Of a DNA stretch of 64,000 bases, positions 11,950 through 23,519 are shown piece by piece. The DNA lies in the NCBI GenBank assembly GCA_023897205.1, contig JAHWDD010000003.1, positions 6,017,665 through 6,081,664 on the forward strand, read 5' to 3'. Each line of letters opens with the position of its first letter. Position 1 is the stretch's first letter. The notes under the pieces are model-generated. The model made no database searches. It worked only from the letters and a program-made list of their open reading frames with translations, and was not told where the DNA came from. Made by a program: the position numbers and the translations under genes. The DNA is from Exophiala sp. HKRS030 (Eukaryota; Ascomycota; Eurotiomycetes; Chaetothyriales; Herpotrichiellaceae).

Positions 11950-14751
11950 ATGGCCATGGAACGCACCCGGATTGCAAAGGTTCGTTGTCTGGTCTCTTCT
12001 CGATTCTGGATCTCTTTTTCATATCTGACTCTCCTACCAGGTTGACGATGTCACCCTCTCGCGCCGCGGTGAACAAGTCGGGGGCACCCTACATCTGACG
12101 CCTCATCATCTCATCTTCGTCCATACCCCTCCTCCATCGAATTCCACCTCCTCCACCACAACAAACAGCAAACCGCCTCGACCAAGAGAACTCTGGATCA
12201 CCTATCCCATAATCCAGACATGTACCCTTCGCATCAGCCCTTCTGCCTCCAGACAACCCAGTTCCATCCGGTTAAGATGTCGGGACTTCACCTTTGCATG
12301 TTTCTACCTCAATGATGACCGGAAGGCGAGGGATGTCTACGACAGCATTCGAGCATGGACGTGCAAGTTGAATGGTATCGAGAAACTCTATGCATTCAGC
12401 TATCAACCGCAAGGGCCGGAAAAGGATGTCTCGCCTAGCGGCTGGTCTGTCTATAACCCAGAACGCGAGTTCAAGAGGATGGGGGTTGGTGATCAAAGTC
12501 GCAAGCAACAGTGGAGGTTTTCAAAGTTGAATTCGGATTATGCTGTGAGTCGAGATTGTTGTTGTCATACCTCATATCGCATGTTGGACTGATGGATGTA
12601 CAGTTTTCTCCAACCTACCCTTCTACCATTATTGTACCTTCAACCATTTCCGATAATACTCTCAACTATGCTGCTCGATACAGATCAAGGGCTCGCATAC
12701 CTGTCCTTACCTATCTCCATCCGGTCAACGATTGCTCCATCACACGATGCTCCCAACCACTGGTCGGCGTTCGAGGAAACAGAAGTATTCAGGATGAAAA
12801 GTTATTGGCGGCCATCTTCAATACCACTCGGGCTGAACGACCTCTTTCGGCATATAATTCACCAGCTCCTGAACGCGAAGATTCGGGTTCGAGTAAGGAT
12901 AACTTGGACCCCAATTGCGCAACTGCGCTAGACGGTGATGTTCAACAAACCGATACAGAAGTCTTGGAGGATGCTGTCATTTCTCGTCTTCGTGGTGACG
13001 ATGATTCAAGTCCAGATTCAGACGAAAAGAAGCCTGCTGTATACGGTGCACAGCAGAGGAACATGATCATTGATGCACGACCTACCGTCAACGCTTTGGC
13101 CATGCAAGCAGTCGGAGCTGGATCAGAGGATATGAACAATTACAAGTTTGCGACAAAGGCTTATCTCGGAATCGACAATATTCATGTCATGCGGGATAGT
13201 CTACAGAAAGTCATCGATGCTTTGAAAGATTCAGACCTTACCCCTCTTGGACCGAATAGAGAATTGCTTCAAAAGAGCAACTGGCTGAGACATATTGCTA
13301 CTGTCTTGGATGGTGTGAGCTTGATCGCAAGACAAGTAGGATTACAACACAGCCATGTCGTCATTCATTGCAGTGATGGTTGGGATCGGACAAGTCAATT
13401 GTCAGCATTGAGTCAGATCTGTCTAGACCCTTACTACAGAACCATTGAAGGGTTTATTGTTCTGGTAGAAAAAGACTGGTTGAGCTTTGGTCATATGTTC
13501 AAACATCGGTCAGGATTTTTGAGTTCGGAGAAATGGTTTCAAATCGAGAATGAAAGGATAAGTCGAAACACTGATGACTCTGAAGGAAGGGATCCAGCTA
13601 ATAATGCCATCACCGGAGCGCAGAAAAGTTTGGAAAATGCATTTCTCAGTGCCAAAGGATTCTTCTCGAACAGCAAGCACAATGATTCGAGAGAATCCAT
13701 TGTGGATTCTGATGCGGATACTGGTGGGAATTACGATTCCGAGTCACAACCTGGACGTCGAATTGTGTCTGGAAGTTCCAAAAAGGAGAAGGAAAAACTC
13801 GTGACAAAAGTCAAGGAGACTGCTCCGATTTTTCATCAATTTCTTGACGCCACTTATCAATTGATGTATCAACATCCGACGAGATTCGAATTCACCGAAA
13901 GATTTCTACGCCGTCTGCTTTATCATCTCTACTCTTGTCAATATGGGACATTCTTGCTCGACAGTGAGAGGGAACGAAAGGAAGCAAGACTGAAGGATCG
14001 CACCAGAAGTGTATGGGATTATTTCCTCTGTCGAAAGAAGGAATTTCTCAATCCAAAATACGATCCTGTCGTGGATGACAATATCCGTGGGAAAGAGAGA
14101 TTGATATTTCCACGATCTGATGAGACAAGATGGTGGAATGAGCTTTTTGGTCGAACTGACGATGAGATGAATGCCAAACCAGTGTATAAACCTCAACCTA
14201 ATGGTGCCAGTGATGGCGAGACAGATGTTTGGACGTCTGTTGGGACACAATCTGCCTCGAATTCTGCACCCATATCAAGAGCAAGAACACCGGTTTTGGT
14301 TGGAGTGGAGACGAGTGAGGCCAGCATTGGATTGACGTCCTCGTTGAAAACTCATGAACCATTGTCAAGGACTAGAACTCCTCTTTCTTCGGTCGGTATC
14401 GCTGGGCCTGTTCCACCAGGTCCTGCCCACCCCGTGCCCGAGTTGCAGAAGACCGAGCCATCGAATCCTGGACCAACCTTCTCTACAGAGCCTAGTTTCA
14501 CCTCTTCGAAAGAGGCAGAAGCGGTGGAAGTTCCTGAAGTGGACACCGTAGTGAAGAGCGATGAACAGACAGAAACACCACTTGGTAACATTGAGCCAAG
14601 TACGGACAATGAACAACTTGCAGTGCAAACATTGGCAGATGGCCTCGATCCTTTAGGGATTGGTGATGTCAAAGACCACGTATCACAATCTCGAAGGGCA
14701 CAAACAGCTCAAGATCGTCGAAAAGAGCAATTGGAGCTGTTGATGAAGTAG
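11950..14751 (+). CDS. ymr1: Myotubularin-type phosphoinositide 3-phosphatase (Ymr1-like)
   Basis: Three exons (11950-11979, 12041-12544, 12604-14751) join in frame to 893 residues. An in-frame stop at 11932 sets the start at 11950 or the second ATG at 11956. The N-terminus is a GRAM/PH-like domain (LSRRGEQVGGTLHLTPHHLI, about residues 18-37). The myotubularin core follows from about 170 (NSDYAFSPTYPS) to 590. It includes the NAxAMQAxGxG and WLRHI segments and the CX5R loop HCSDGWDRTSQ with Cys near 434 and Arg near 440, so the enzyme should be active. The family removes the 3-phosphate from PI3P and PI(3,5)P2 on endosomes and vacuoles. The last 250 residues are a poorly conserved Ser/Pro/Glu-rich tail ending in a basic coiled segment (RRAQTAQDRRKEQLELL). 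The 30-nt first exon is easily missed by gene callers. Confidence 0.9.
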
Positions 14752-16079
14752 TGCTCATCCTGGACGAAGAGTAAGAAACTCGAGCAAGACACGAAATGAG
14801 ACCCACGATTGAAAACAAATTCCTCCTATATTATTTATAAGACTGGGTAGGCACAACTTTTGACGTTATTTTTTTCACGATGGTGGCATCAGTGCGAGCT
14901 TGTTCGCGTGGATTTAGCCATGCAAGTCTTTCTGGTTTCGGTAGATCGATTAGGAATGATGTGAGGAAGAGTTCTCCTCGCCATCGGAGCTCAAGTCAGA
15001 CCTTGGGTCGGGTCGTTGAATAGGATTCAGCATCCATTAGTATATGTGCACGCACAAGAAGCAGCTTCTAGGTCTACGTCTCTGCGTGAGCAACGTCCAC
15101 GAACTGTATGAAGAATCTTTCTTCTGCATATAACTGCAAAACCGAATCCGTGTTTCCTCGATGGTAGGATAAGTTCGAAATATAGACCGTGAATCATTCA
15201 TGGCTTTCAAGTTTCACCTACCTAGAGGAGGTCCATCTCATGCATATCATGATTTATTCAACCATGCCTTACCTGTATATTAGGTAGGTAGTTAGTCCAC
15301 CATCTGCCATCTGCCATCGACAATCAACAATGCTATTTAGCTCGATCGAACGAGCAGGCTAAGGCTACCTAGTACCTACCAGCCTACGACCAGGCTGCTC
15401 CAGCAGGAGAAACTTGCCGCTCCAAAAATTCAAGAATCAATAGTGACCGCTGGCGCACAGATTACAGATCACAGAAACACCGGGCAGTCAGTCAGGTATT
15501 CTTCACTCCGAATCCCAAGATTTATCTTGGGTGGCTTAGTTACTTAGCACACTGTGTATGTGTGTGTGGTGGTGGTGGTGGTGCGTGTGGTATCATCTAA
15601 CCCCTCCACTCCTAATCCCCTGTCCTGCCTAGTTAACTAGACTCTCGCATGCGTGGTCAGCCTTGCATCCCCCTCCCCAGCCCAACCACGTACAAACGGA
15701 AGACATACGTCACCCTCCCCCTTGGCAATCGACAAACCACAAACGACAAACGCTGGGTTTGGGCCTAAGAAAAAAGAAGCACATTACTGTGAACTCCGTT
15801 CAACCCGTTGAAATCCCCCCCTTACTAGGAGAGTCGGATATCATCTTGTCTCGTGGACCGACTCATGTCCAGAGGCCGTCTACCTACGGAGTAGATCAGA
15901 TTTCAGCGAATCCTTTGCACATATACCTGAGAGAGAGAGAGTGTGTGTGTGTGTGTATTGAGAAAGGCCAAAAAGCCAAGGGATTTCTTCTTCGCCTGCT
16001 ATAGTCCTTTCTTTTTACAGCTTCGGGACCACGAAATCGGGAATTTGGGATCTCTTTGCGGGGCACAGAGATAACGACC
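14752..16079. other. Intergenic region with GT/GGT and GA/GT repeats
   Basis: No gene is seen. The stretch contains GTGTGTGTGGTGGTGG-type repeats near 15556-15585, a GA run followed by a GT run at about 15931-15958, and one exact TACGGAGTA at 15885-15893. It should hold the promoter of the GH5 gene. Confidence 0.6.
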
Positions 16080-18648
16080 ATGCGCAAAGCGTTCAAGAAG
16101 GCCTTGCAGGATATCCAGGACGTTGTGGGCACGACGGGGAAAGATGATGCTGCTGCTGCTGCTGCTGCTGCTGCTGTGAGTATGTTCTGCACCTTGATTA
16201 CTCTCCTTCTCTCGTTTTCCTCCTTTCTATGCCACCCCCTTTTCTCGTTTCTTGGTTCGTTGATGAGCATGTGCGGTCGGTGATCCTCGGCGTATCGGCT
16301 GTCTACATGTCTAATGTATATATCTGTTTATTTAACCTTTCTTTCCTTGTTTGTCGACATCGAGAACTGGCTCCGTGTGGTAGAACGGCTTGCAAGGCTC
16401 GGGCCGCATTGAATGTGGGTGTGGGTGTGGGTAGTGTCCGTGCGTTATGTCAAGGATCTTGGTAATGTGACAAAAGTCTGAATCCTGGTCCGTGACATGT
16501 CATGTCATGTCATGTCCTGTCAAGCTATATGACTGCGGCTGTTCCCGTCTTCGACTGACCGACTAATCGAGCGTCCTGTCGAACGACTGAATACCGTTTG
16601 GCTTCGGGGACAGGGTTGCGTCTTTGAGTAGATGCGCATTGGTGTCGATGGACTTCGGCATATGCTATCGAGCTTTGCTTGTGATGCCGTGTGGAAGAGC
16701 AGACCGAGAAAGACTTTCTTCCTAAAGGCTTATGAGATGTGCAAGGATGGTCATAACATCAAACACAGCATACAGCCTTGTCGAACCACCTGACTAACTA
16801 GATTTGAGCCCTCGTTTATGGTGCTGTCCATCCAAGTCCATTATTTCTCGCATGCATGCAGCAATAAATCAAGGCAACTAGCTAACTTTCTCTGCTCTGA
16901 TACATTAGGTTCCCAAGGCCGCGCTCAACCTCCATTTCCCCATGCGCAGGGCATCGTCGCCGGTGGCCCAGCAGTATCCTTCTCGCCACCCTCTCGACCG
17001 ACACCTAGAGATATCTTGAGATACCGATATCAGCACGGAACAAATCTGGGCAGCATTTTCATCCTGGAACAATGGCTTTTCGGAAGCATGTTTGATGAAG
17101 GCGTTAAGTCGAGTAGTGAGCTTGATGCGATTGTTAGGTATGTCAATTCTTTTCTTTGATCAATCCTTGTCCCTGGTGGCTTGATCGGATCGGATCTGAC
17201 GGACACTACAGATCGATTAGCAAACGCGGTCTAGAAGCCACCCGTCAGAAATTCGAAACCCACTGGACCAATGCTCTAAGCGACGTCGATCTGACTTATC
17301 TTGCTGAATCGGCCCATTGCAACAACATTCGCCTACCCATCGGATATTTCACACTCGGGCCAAATTTCTGCAACGGCACCCCTTTCGCCGGAGAACCCGC
17401 ACAGGTCTACATCAACGCCTGGCCGATCGTCAAAAACCTGATCGCGCGGTGCTTCGCCAGGGGTATTGGTGTGTTGATCGACTTGCACGGTGTGCCTGGC
17501 GGTGCCAACCATGAAACTCATTCGGGCACGTCGACGGGGAAAGCAGAGTTGTGGGGAACAGATTCTTCCTCGATCTTGCGACGAGTTGTATCCAGTTCAT
17601 CTCTAGCGAGGTTATTCGTGATCCGCAGCTGCAGAATGCTGTTGTTGGCGTGCAGATTGTGAATGAGTCGATCATCGATCCGCCGGGGATGTATGAATGG
17701 TATAACGATGTGATTCAGCGGGTTTCGAGTATGGATTATACGCTGCCAATTTATATTAGCGACGGCTGGGAGTTGTCCCGAGCCGCCGGATTCACCAGAG
17801 CTTATAACACCACATCAGCCAATCCTCCGAAAACACCTGTGTTTGTTGATTGTCATAAATACTGGACTTTTGATGAGAAAGACACGTCGCGTTCGCCGTA
17901 CCAGATTATCGAACAGGTCAAGAACGAATTGCCCGAAATCGATGGCAGTCTTGTCGGTGATGTGTTCAACCATGGTGCGGCTATTGCTGTGTATATAGGT
18001 GAATACTCGCTCGCATTGGCACCGCAGACCTGGTCGCGTGCTCCTGCGGACCAAAAGGACAACTTGATGCGAGAGTTCGGGACCAGCCAGTCGAGAACAT
18101 GGCAGAGCAAGGCCTCAGGGTCTGCGTTCTGGACATACAAGATGGAATGGATGCCGGGATGGGAATGGGGTTTCAAATATGGTAGTGAGAATGGCTTCAT
18201 CGTCGCTCCACCTTCGTTCCTATTCACTGTGAAGCAGGTCAGAGAGAAACTACAGCTGGCGGATACCATGAGGAATGAGAAATTGCAGGGTAATCTACAA
18301 GGCCATTCGAATTGGTGGGATTCACAGAACCCTGGGAAATTGTTCGAGCACTGGAGATATGCTGACGGGTTCGGACTGGGCTGGGACGATGCGAGGGAGT
18401 TCTTTGCCGCGAGGGTCAACTCCGTCGTACCGTCTGCTGGTCCAGCAGCCATGTTGCAGCCCGGAGGAAGCGACGATGGCAGCACGATTGTTGGTGCAGA
18501 TGTCATCGGAGGAGGGTTGGAGTTGTGGATCCTTAAGAGGATGAGGGAGTCGGGACTTTCGGACCGTAATGCCACTCCGTTTGGGTGGGAATGGGAACAT
18601 GGCTTCCGTCAGGGTGTCCGAGAGTTCAGAGCTGTTGTTGGGTCGTAG
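16080..18648 (+). CDS. GH5 exo-beta-1,3-glucanase-like protein, frame broken by one base
   Basis: Three exons (16080-16179, 16909-17137, 17212-18648) give an intracellular GH5 protein of about 588 residues if one missing base is allowed. It resembles yeast YBR056W-type glucan 1,3-beta-glucosidases: a short amphipathic basic N-terminus without signal peptide (MRKAFKKALQDIQDVVG), an Ala9 run from nine GCT codons, then LRYRYQHGTNLGSIFILEQW, LPIGYFTLGP, and DLHGVPGGANHETHSG. The acid/base Glu lies in VGVQIVNESI and the nucleophile Glu in VYIGEYSLAL. At 17552-17558 (TGGGGAA) the frame changes: KAELWG is read in one frame and NRFFLDLATSC, its expected continuation, in another. One extra base restores the family sequence, and no intron fits. 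The first intron (729 nt) is unusually long and could hide another exon. Either a sequence error or a recent pseudogene. Confidence 0.75.
16494..16516. repeat. CATGT pentamer repeat inside the GH5 intron
   Basis: Tandem CATGT/CATGTC units lie in the predicted long first intron of the GH5 gene. Confidence 0.7.
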
Positions 18649-20427
18649 GAGAATTGACGGAAATGCGGTGAGATGAGAGGACTGCGTCGCGGAGAGGTGG
18701 ATTTCGGTGGATTCGAGAGGAGCTTAAACTGACAGGCTGGGCAAGCTTCTTTTGGGCAATAGGGCCACCTCTTGAAGAAAGCAAAGATCCCGTATCACCT
18801 CGAAGGGGATGGGCGTACAATGCCGGGCAACGGATATATGCAACTCGGCTCCGTATCCACATCCCCGTATTTGACACTCAGTCGTAGGCTCAAAGTTGAA
18901 TAGAGTTCAACGTGTCCGTCAGTCTTGCGACCGAGATCCAGTTGCGCAGCATCTAACTGCTTTGGGTGCACAACGCCCAAGTAGCGTGCAGTCGTCCTTT
19001 TTACTAAGGAGGTACAATCTCAGACCACAAATCGAGCAAAAAAAGGAGAGATCGTGCTCAAGAAGAAGAGACGTGAAGCACACGTACTCGACGTGGCCAT
19101 AGCAGGATCAACTTCCAGACCCGGCGCCACTAACGTTGATAACCTCTTCGTCCCAAGGTCGACATGGTTCAAAAGCTTGAGGGATAGAGTTTGGGCCTGG
19201 TATGAACTCAAAACGCCACTGCCGCTCGCTACGACCGTCACTGCCCACTGCGCCATTACGATCGAACTTACTCGAAGTTGACAAGCGCAGACTCTCTTTT
19301 CACTCGCGAGCTGTCTACGGAGTATACGAATGCGAAATCCCCGCCAGCAAGCGGGCACAGAGCCTCAGAAAAGACTACGAGGTATTCGACAAGGCCGAAG
19401 ATCGAGAAACGTCGAGGAGCCTTCATTCCTAGTTGTACCTTTTTGACCGAGGGGATACATCAATTCTTGGTAAGTCGAATACTTCTGATCTTTCACAAGG
19501 CTCTCTCCTGAGTCTCTGGCAAAGCCATGGCCATGTTCATCAAATTCAGGCAGCACCAATGTCATTTGTTCGGAGACCCATAGCTCCCGGTTTACGATAG
19601 CCGGGGCCCCCGGACAGCCAAGCACTTACCCAACCTAACTAGCAATCCGTACGAACAAAAAGGTGGTGAAGACTGAGATGTATCAGCCGTCGAAATTCCT
19701 TGACGTGATTACTGGAATGCTATCTTCGTGTACTTTCTTCTTCGGTGGGTACTGGTACAAACTTCGAAGCATAAAATCCGCAATCGAGATCGTGGGACCA
19801 CCAATGACATTGTCAGATGGTAAAATGCTATCAGTTAGTTCTGAAGAAATTTGGGTAAGGTCCTGTCTTTCGGGCTGGCCTTCCAAACTTCGGATAAAAA
19901 AGGGTGCGCGTGCCTATGCAATCAGCGCGCCCATCAACATGCCATAAACGCTGACTTATCTTCACACGGTTTTGGGAATTCCCATCCAACAGCGATGCTC
20001 CCTAGCGTGAGTTAGTGCTGTCACTTGCTGTCAACACGCGGTTCCGAATGGATGGATTCAAAGATTACTAGGCGAACCCTCTTCGCTAGGACCTCTTGCT
20101 AAGGCGATTGTTGAGCTACAACCCCAGAATCACTACTCCGTACTGGCATTCGAGTAGTGGTAGGTTTGGAGGTCTGGACGGGTAACCACGGTTTCGGCAG
20201 TTGTGACTTGGTTGACAACTCACATACCGTGACATAATCCATAGATAGAGATTAAATTTCGTTGAATTCTTTCCAGAGACGCCACTGCACTGCCACCAGT
20301 CAGCATACACGGCCAAAGAAAAGCAGGAGCATGTCCTGCACAGGACAATTCTTCGGATCGTATCCGACTTTCGCACAAAAAAGATTCAGACCAGGTACTC
20401 TAGTCACACGATTGCCGAGGGAGATCA

Positions 20428-21321
20428 TTGTGGACTAACCCGAATGAAGACGAAATTGACGATTTCCCGTTACGCCGTAGACTTTTCTGGACGTTGTCAC
20501 CTACCAATAGTCTAGTCAAGTGTCACGGAATCTGTGGATTACCTCCTGGCCATGCTTTTGGTCCCCGTCTCGAGAAGCGACTGCCGCGATTTTCACTACC
20601 CAAAAAAGCTTATGGCCCATCATCCAGCGGATTCTCATTGTTCCAGCCATTCGGCAGCCTTCCCGATCGAGTTGAAACTCTCTACGCGCTGTCCGGAATC
20701 TCCTTGCTGGCGATCCTGCGGGCAATCAGCAGACTACTGAGGGGTGAGAGTTCAGACAAGCCGAAGCACCATTGTTGGCATAGCCCACCTGTCTGCAAAC
20801 TACCAGCAACATCCAGGCACTCGGGCTATCCTGATCTATCACAAGCCAAAACTAAAAGAGTCATCTGTAGCCCGTTGCAGACCCGGCATGAGAACAGGAG
20901 GCGAATTGACCTACCTGTGGCTACTCACATGAACAGAGATGTATACCGTCGCCAGGTTCAACTTTTGAGGAAAATTCAGTTCCTGTCGGTAGATTGCGGC
21001 TCAGAGACCTCTTCACTAAACAGCTCGATGGAGACGTTGAAGAATGGAGCAGGGAATGTCGTAACGGAGTCATTGTTCCGTTCCCTGAGTACCCTGGTAA
21101 CTTCGAGCAATAGATTTGAGGACTATACGGCATCCTTGTCAAATTCAAGTCCTGGTCTTGGCCTAATGCCGTGTCATGAGCAACTTGACTCAAAAAGGCT
21201 GTCAACATCGAATAAATCCAATGATATCAGTTCAAGCGTGCCGTTAAGGCACGGTCTCATGTCGAGCTGCCGACGTGCTATGCTGTCAAAAGCTTGGATA
21301 GCGGGAGGTTCTCCTCACTGA
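20428..21321 (+). other. Open frame of about 297 codons, coding status unknown
   Basis: This is the longest open stretch in the 3 kb gap. It has no early ATG (the first in-frame ATG is at about 20929), so a gene would need an upstream exon. The translation is Ser/Leu/Arg-rich with one modestly hydrophobic segment (YALSGISLLAILRAIS). I recognise no domain. It may be an internal exon, a relic, or chance. Confidence 0.2.
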
Positions 21322-21570
21322 TCCGTCACATCACAACTTATGAGAGCAGTTTCAAGGCGGTCTGTGGTCTTAAGGTATTTACCCCTTCATGGTCTCGCAC
21401 ATCAATATGGCAAACTTTATCTTGATCAGAGGTGCCAAGTAGACAACCCGGAAATGCACCATGTCAATGGCCATTAGGCGTTGGGATGAATAAAGCAGCT
21501 CAATCACTGGGATATTGCAGTCTCGATTTAGGCATCATCTTTCTTCATGAAGACGTCCGGAATACTGAAA

Positions 21571-21577
21571 TATAAGT
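21571..21577 (+). promoter_or_regulatory. TATA-like element upstream of small membrane protein A
   Basis: TATAAGT lies 143 bases before the ATG at 21714. Similar TATAAG elements precede the other two copies of the family. No transcript evidence is available. Confidence 0.4.
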
Positions 21578-21713
21578 ACCGCCTCCGGCCCGTGTAAATG
21601 TATGAAAGCTCCATGCCCATTTGTTCCCCAAATTCCCACTGTTTCTTTACTCTGCTTCAATCGAAGATCCACTGCTTACATCAACAACTGCCAACAATTA
21701 CCCTCGATTCGAA

Positions 21714-21965
21714 ATGTCGGTCAGTGCCGAGTTCATCGCCACCATTGTGTTCGGCCTCTTGATGTCTACCATCACCGTTATTCACTTGGCCCAGGTCTTA
21801 TGGTATGCTCATCGTCGGATTCGCAACCAGCCTCGCGGTAAGTCGAATCATGAATCTTCGAGGGTTGAATTTTAGTCTTCCTTGCCATATGTGCTGACAT
21901 TCCTCCTACTAGCACACCTCAATCGACCCACAGATTATGAACACGAGCTTGAATCCATAGGTTAA
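21714..21965 (+). CDS. Small single-pass membrane protein, tandem family copy A
   Basis: Two exons (21714-21837 and 21913-21965) join in phase 1 to 58 residues. Residues 1-6 (MSVSAE) are followed by one membrane segment (about 7-30), then a basic stretch HRRIRNQPR and a short acidic tail ending YEHELESIG. The positive residues right after the membrane segment predict a cytosolic C-terminus. The protein aligns with two more copies at 23.2 and 25.2 kb: start MSxSAE-like, FG(I/L/V) then a hydrophobic stretch with a Met, a Gln or Gln-Val near the end of the membrane span, then (W/Y)Y-x-A. The intron sits at the same place and phase in all three. I know no function for this family. Small subunits of membrane complexes or peptide regulators are possible but unproven. 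Confidence 0.75.
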
Positions 21966-23227
21966 TATGCCTGGAATGTGGACAAGCAGAACGAGAGGGT
22001 CGTTGAGACGAGTAGACTAGACCCTCAGTTGAATCAGTAGAAGAGGCCGTAGAAACTGAAGGCCTGAGAGGTGGAGCATGGAAGGAGCCATGATGATATG
22101 TCGTGTTTGCAACACAACCAGCATGGCTCGTTCTAGAGAAAGCCAAAAACAGATATTCGGACATTCGGCACGACCTCCACCTGACTTTGCCTGGTTATTG
22201 CTCCGATTTGTATTTCGAAAAAGTGCGAAAGACGCAATCTTCAGATTCTGCTTAAAATTGGGAATTTCGTCTAGTCGAGAAGAGATCCTCGCGCAGCTCA
22301 AGCCTCGGTGATCTTACTTGCTTGTGAATCGCCTAATTCGAGCACATTCATGCTATTGACAAAGCAGTAGGTTTGATTTGGTAGTACTTGTTTGTCCCAG
22401 TTCAACAGCAGATCAGGTGAGTTTCTACTGCACATCGAGATATCGAAGGCGCCATAATGCCATGATTTTATCTTTCGAAAAAGGTGTTCCTCAACGAATG
22501 CTGAAGAGATTCTGTGGTTGTAGCGGCCGAATTTTGGATTGAACTAGCTACTAAGTCCTTGAGGGAGTGAGGCCGCTTTTATCTGTAATCCATCGCTAGA
22601 GTCTGTGCCAAGATGTTAGGCTTCTAAGCTATCGCACTAGCTCGAAATAGGAAGCTGCAGGCGTGACGAGGTGCTTTCTCCTATCAGGTGGAACTGAAGT
22701 CGTCTCCACTTAGCGTAGGTCTCGAGGTACTTGCTGTCTGTTTTGATGCCTTTGAGCCAATCCTTAGCCACTAGTAGCTCTATTGCCGTCTCTTAGAATA
22801 GCAAGCATTAGGCTAACCGGGTACAGTTAAGAAACCTCCATTTAACGAGCGTCGGTTCCACTGGACTTAATTTTGATTGGTGCTTCCTCAGTTACTTAAT
22901 TCTGCCTCGCTGATGAACGAAACATACTCCGTATATCTTTTATCTGAAATGAAATCGCCAGCACAGTTATAAGCATGATGAGATTTCCTTTCACTTTTTA
23001 GTTCATTACAGTCTTCTCCATCATACTTGCTATTCTCTCTCGCCTTCATATGTGGCGATACTCCTCAGATACTCAACTGCGGCACTGCCTGACTGAACAT
23101 TGAATAGTTCTTCAGTAATCCATTGGAGATAATTCAGCCTTGTCGAAACCGCCTTGCGTTATTGCACTCAGCTTCTTGCACTTATCCTCGTCCTTTCTCT
23201 CTGCCGCCAACACTACCCAACCTCCAC
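21966..23227. other. Spacer between copies A and B
   Basis: No gene is seen in 1.26 kb. The sequence is AT-richer than the neighbouring coding regions and has many stops on both strands. It contains an exact TACTCCGTA at 22925-22933, about 35 bases upstream of the TATA-like element of copy B. Confidence 0.5.
22968..22973 (+). promoter_or_regulatory. TATA-like element upstream of copy B
   Basis: TATAAG occurs about 255 bases before the ATG at 23228, and C/T-rich leader sequence follows. Placement parallels copies A and C. Confidence 0.35.
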
Positions 23228-23519
23228 ATGGCACTTACCGCTGAAGTCAAAGTCTCGGACTTCTTTGGAGTGATCATGATGTTCATCAGCCTTGGTGCCG
23301 TGGCACAAGCAGCATATTATGCTGCCAGGTCTGTTCAGCCAGGTAAGCCAGTCCCTGTGGATGCTCTTGTAGTGGTATGGACAGTTGGATGACATTGCTT
23401 TACCTGTAGTCCGAACCCAGACTACCGACGTCGAGCTCGCTGCGAGGGCTCCCGCATTGGGGGTAGTGGGGGACAGCGATAGTAGTACAGTGGCAGATAG
23501 TGGCACAGGATCTGAGTAA
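23228..23519 (+). CDS. Small single-pass membrane protein, tandem family copy B
   Basis: Exons 23228-23342 and 23410-23519 join in phase 1 to 74 residues. The N-terminal half reads MALTAE, then a hydrophobic span from about residue 11 to 34 (FFGVIMMFISLGAVAQAAYY), matching copy C closely (FGIIMFFITLLALIQTAYY). The tail begins RTQTTDVELAA and continues as a Gly/Ser/Asp-rich acidic segment ending in SGTGSE, with little likeness to the other tails beyond the acidic residue-x-Glu-Leu motif. The intron is 67 nt and lies directly after the membrane segment. There is no signal-cleavage pattern, so the span is probably retained as an anchor. The start ATG follows a C/A-rich leader (CCTCCACATGG), a good fungal context. 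Confidence 0.75.

Larger units (their letters stand above)
18649..21713. other. 3 kb region without a confident gene; scattered open frames
   Basis: I could not build a supported gene here. Open frames on the + strand include 19054-19281 (contains WFKSLRDRVWAWYELKTPLP), 19663-19947 (contains a hydrophobic LSSCTFFFGGYWY stretch) and 20428-21321 (about 297 codons). On the - strand, 19683-19886 and 19365-19625 are also open. None begins at a well-placed ATG or matches a family I recognise. The longest frame has its first ATG only past its middle. The region may be a decayed multi-exon gene or spurious. Two exact copies of the TACGGAGTA/TACTCCGTA motif are present (19316, 20134). Confidence 0.4.
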
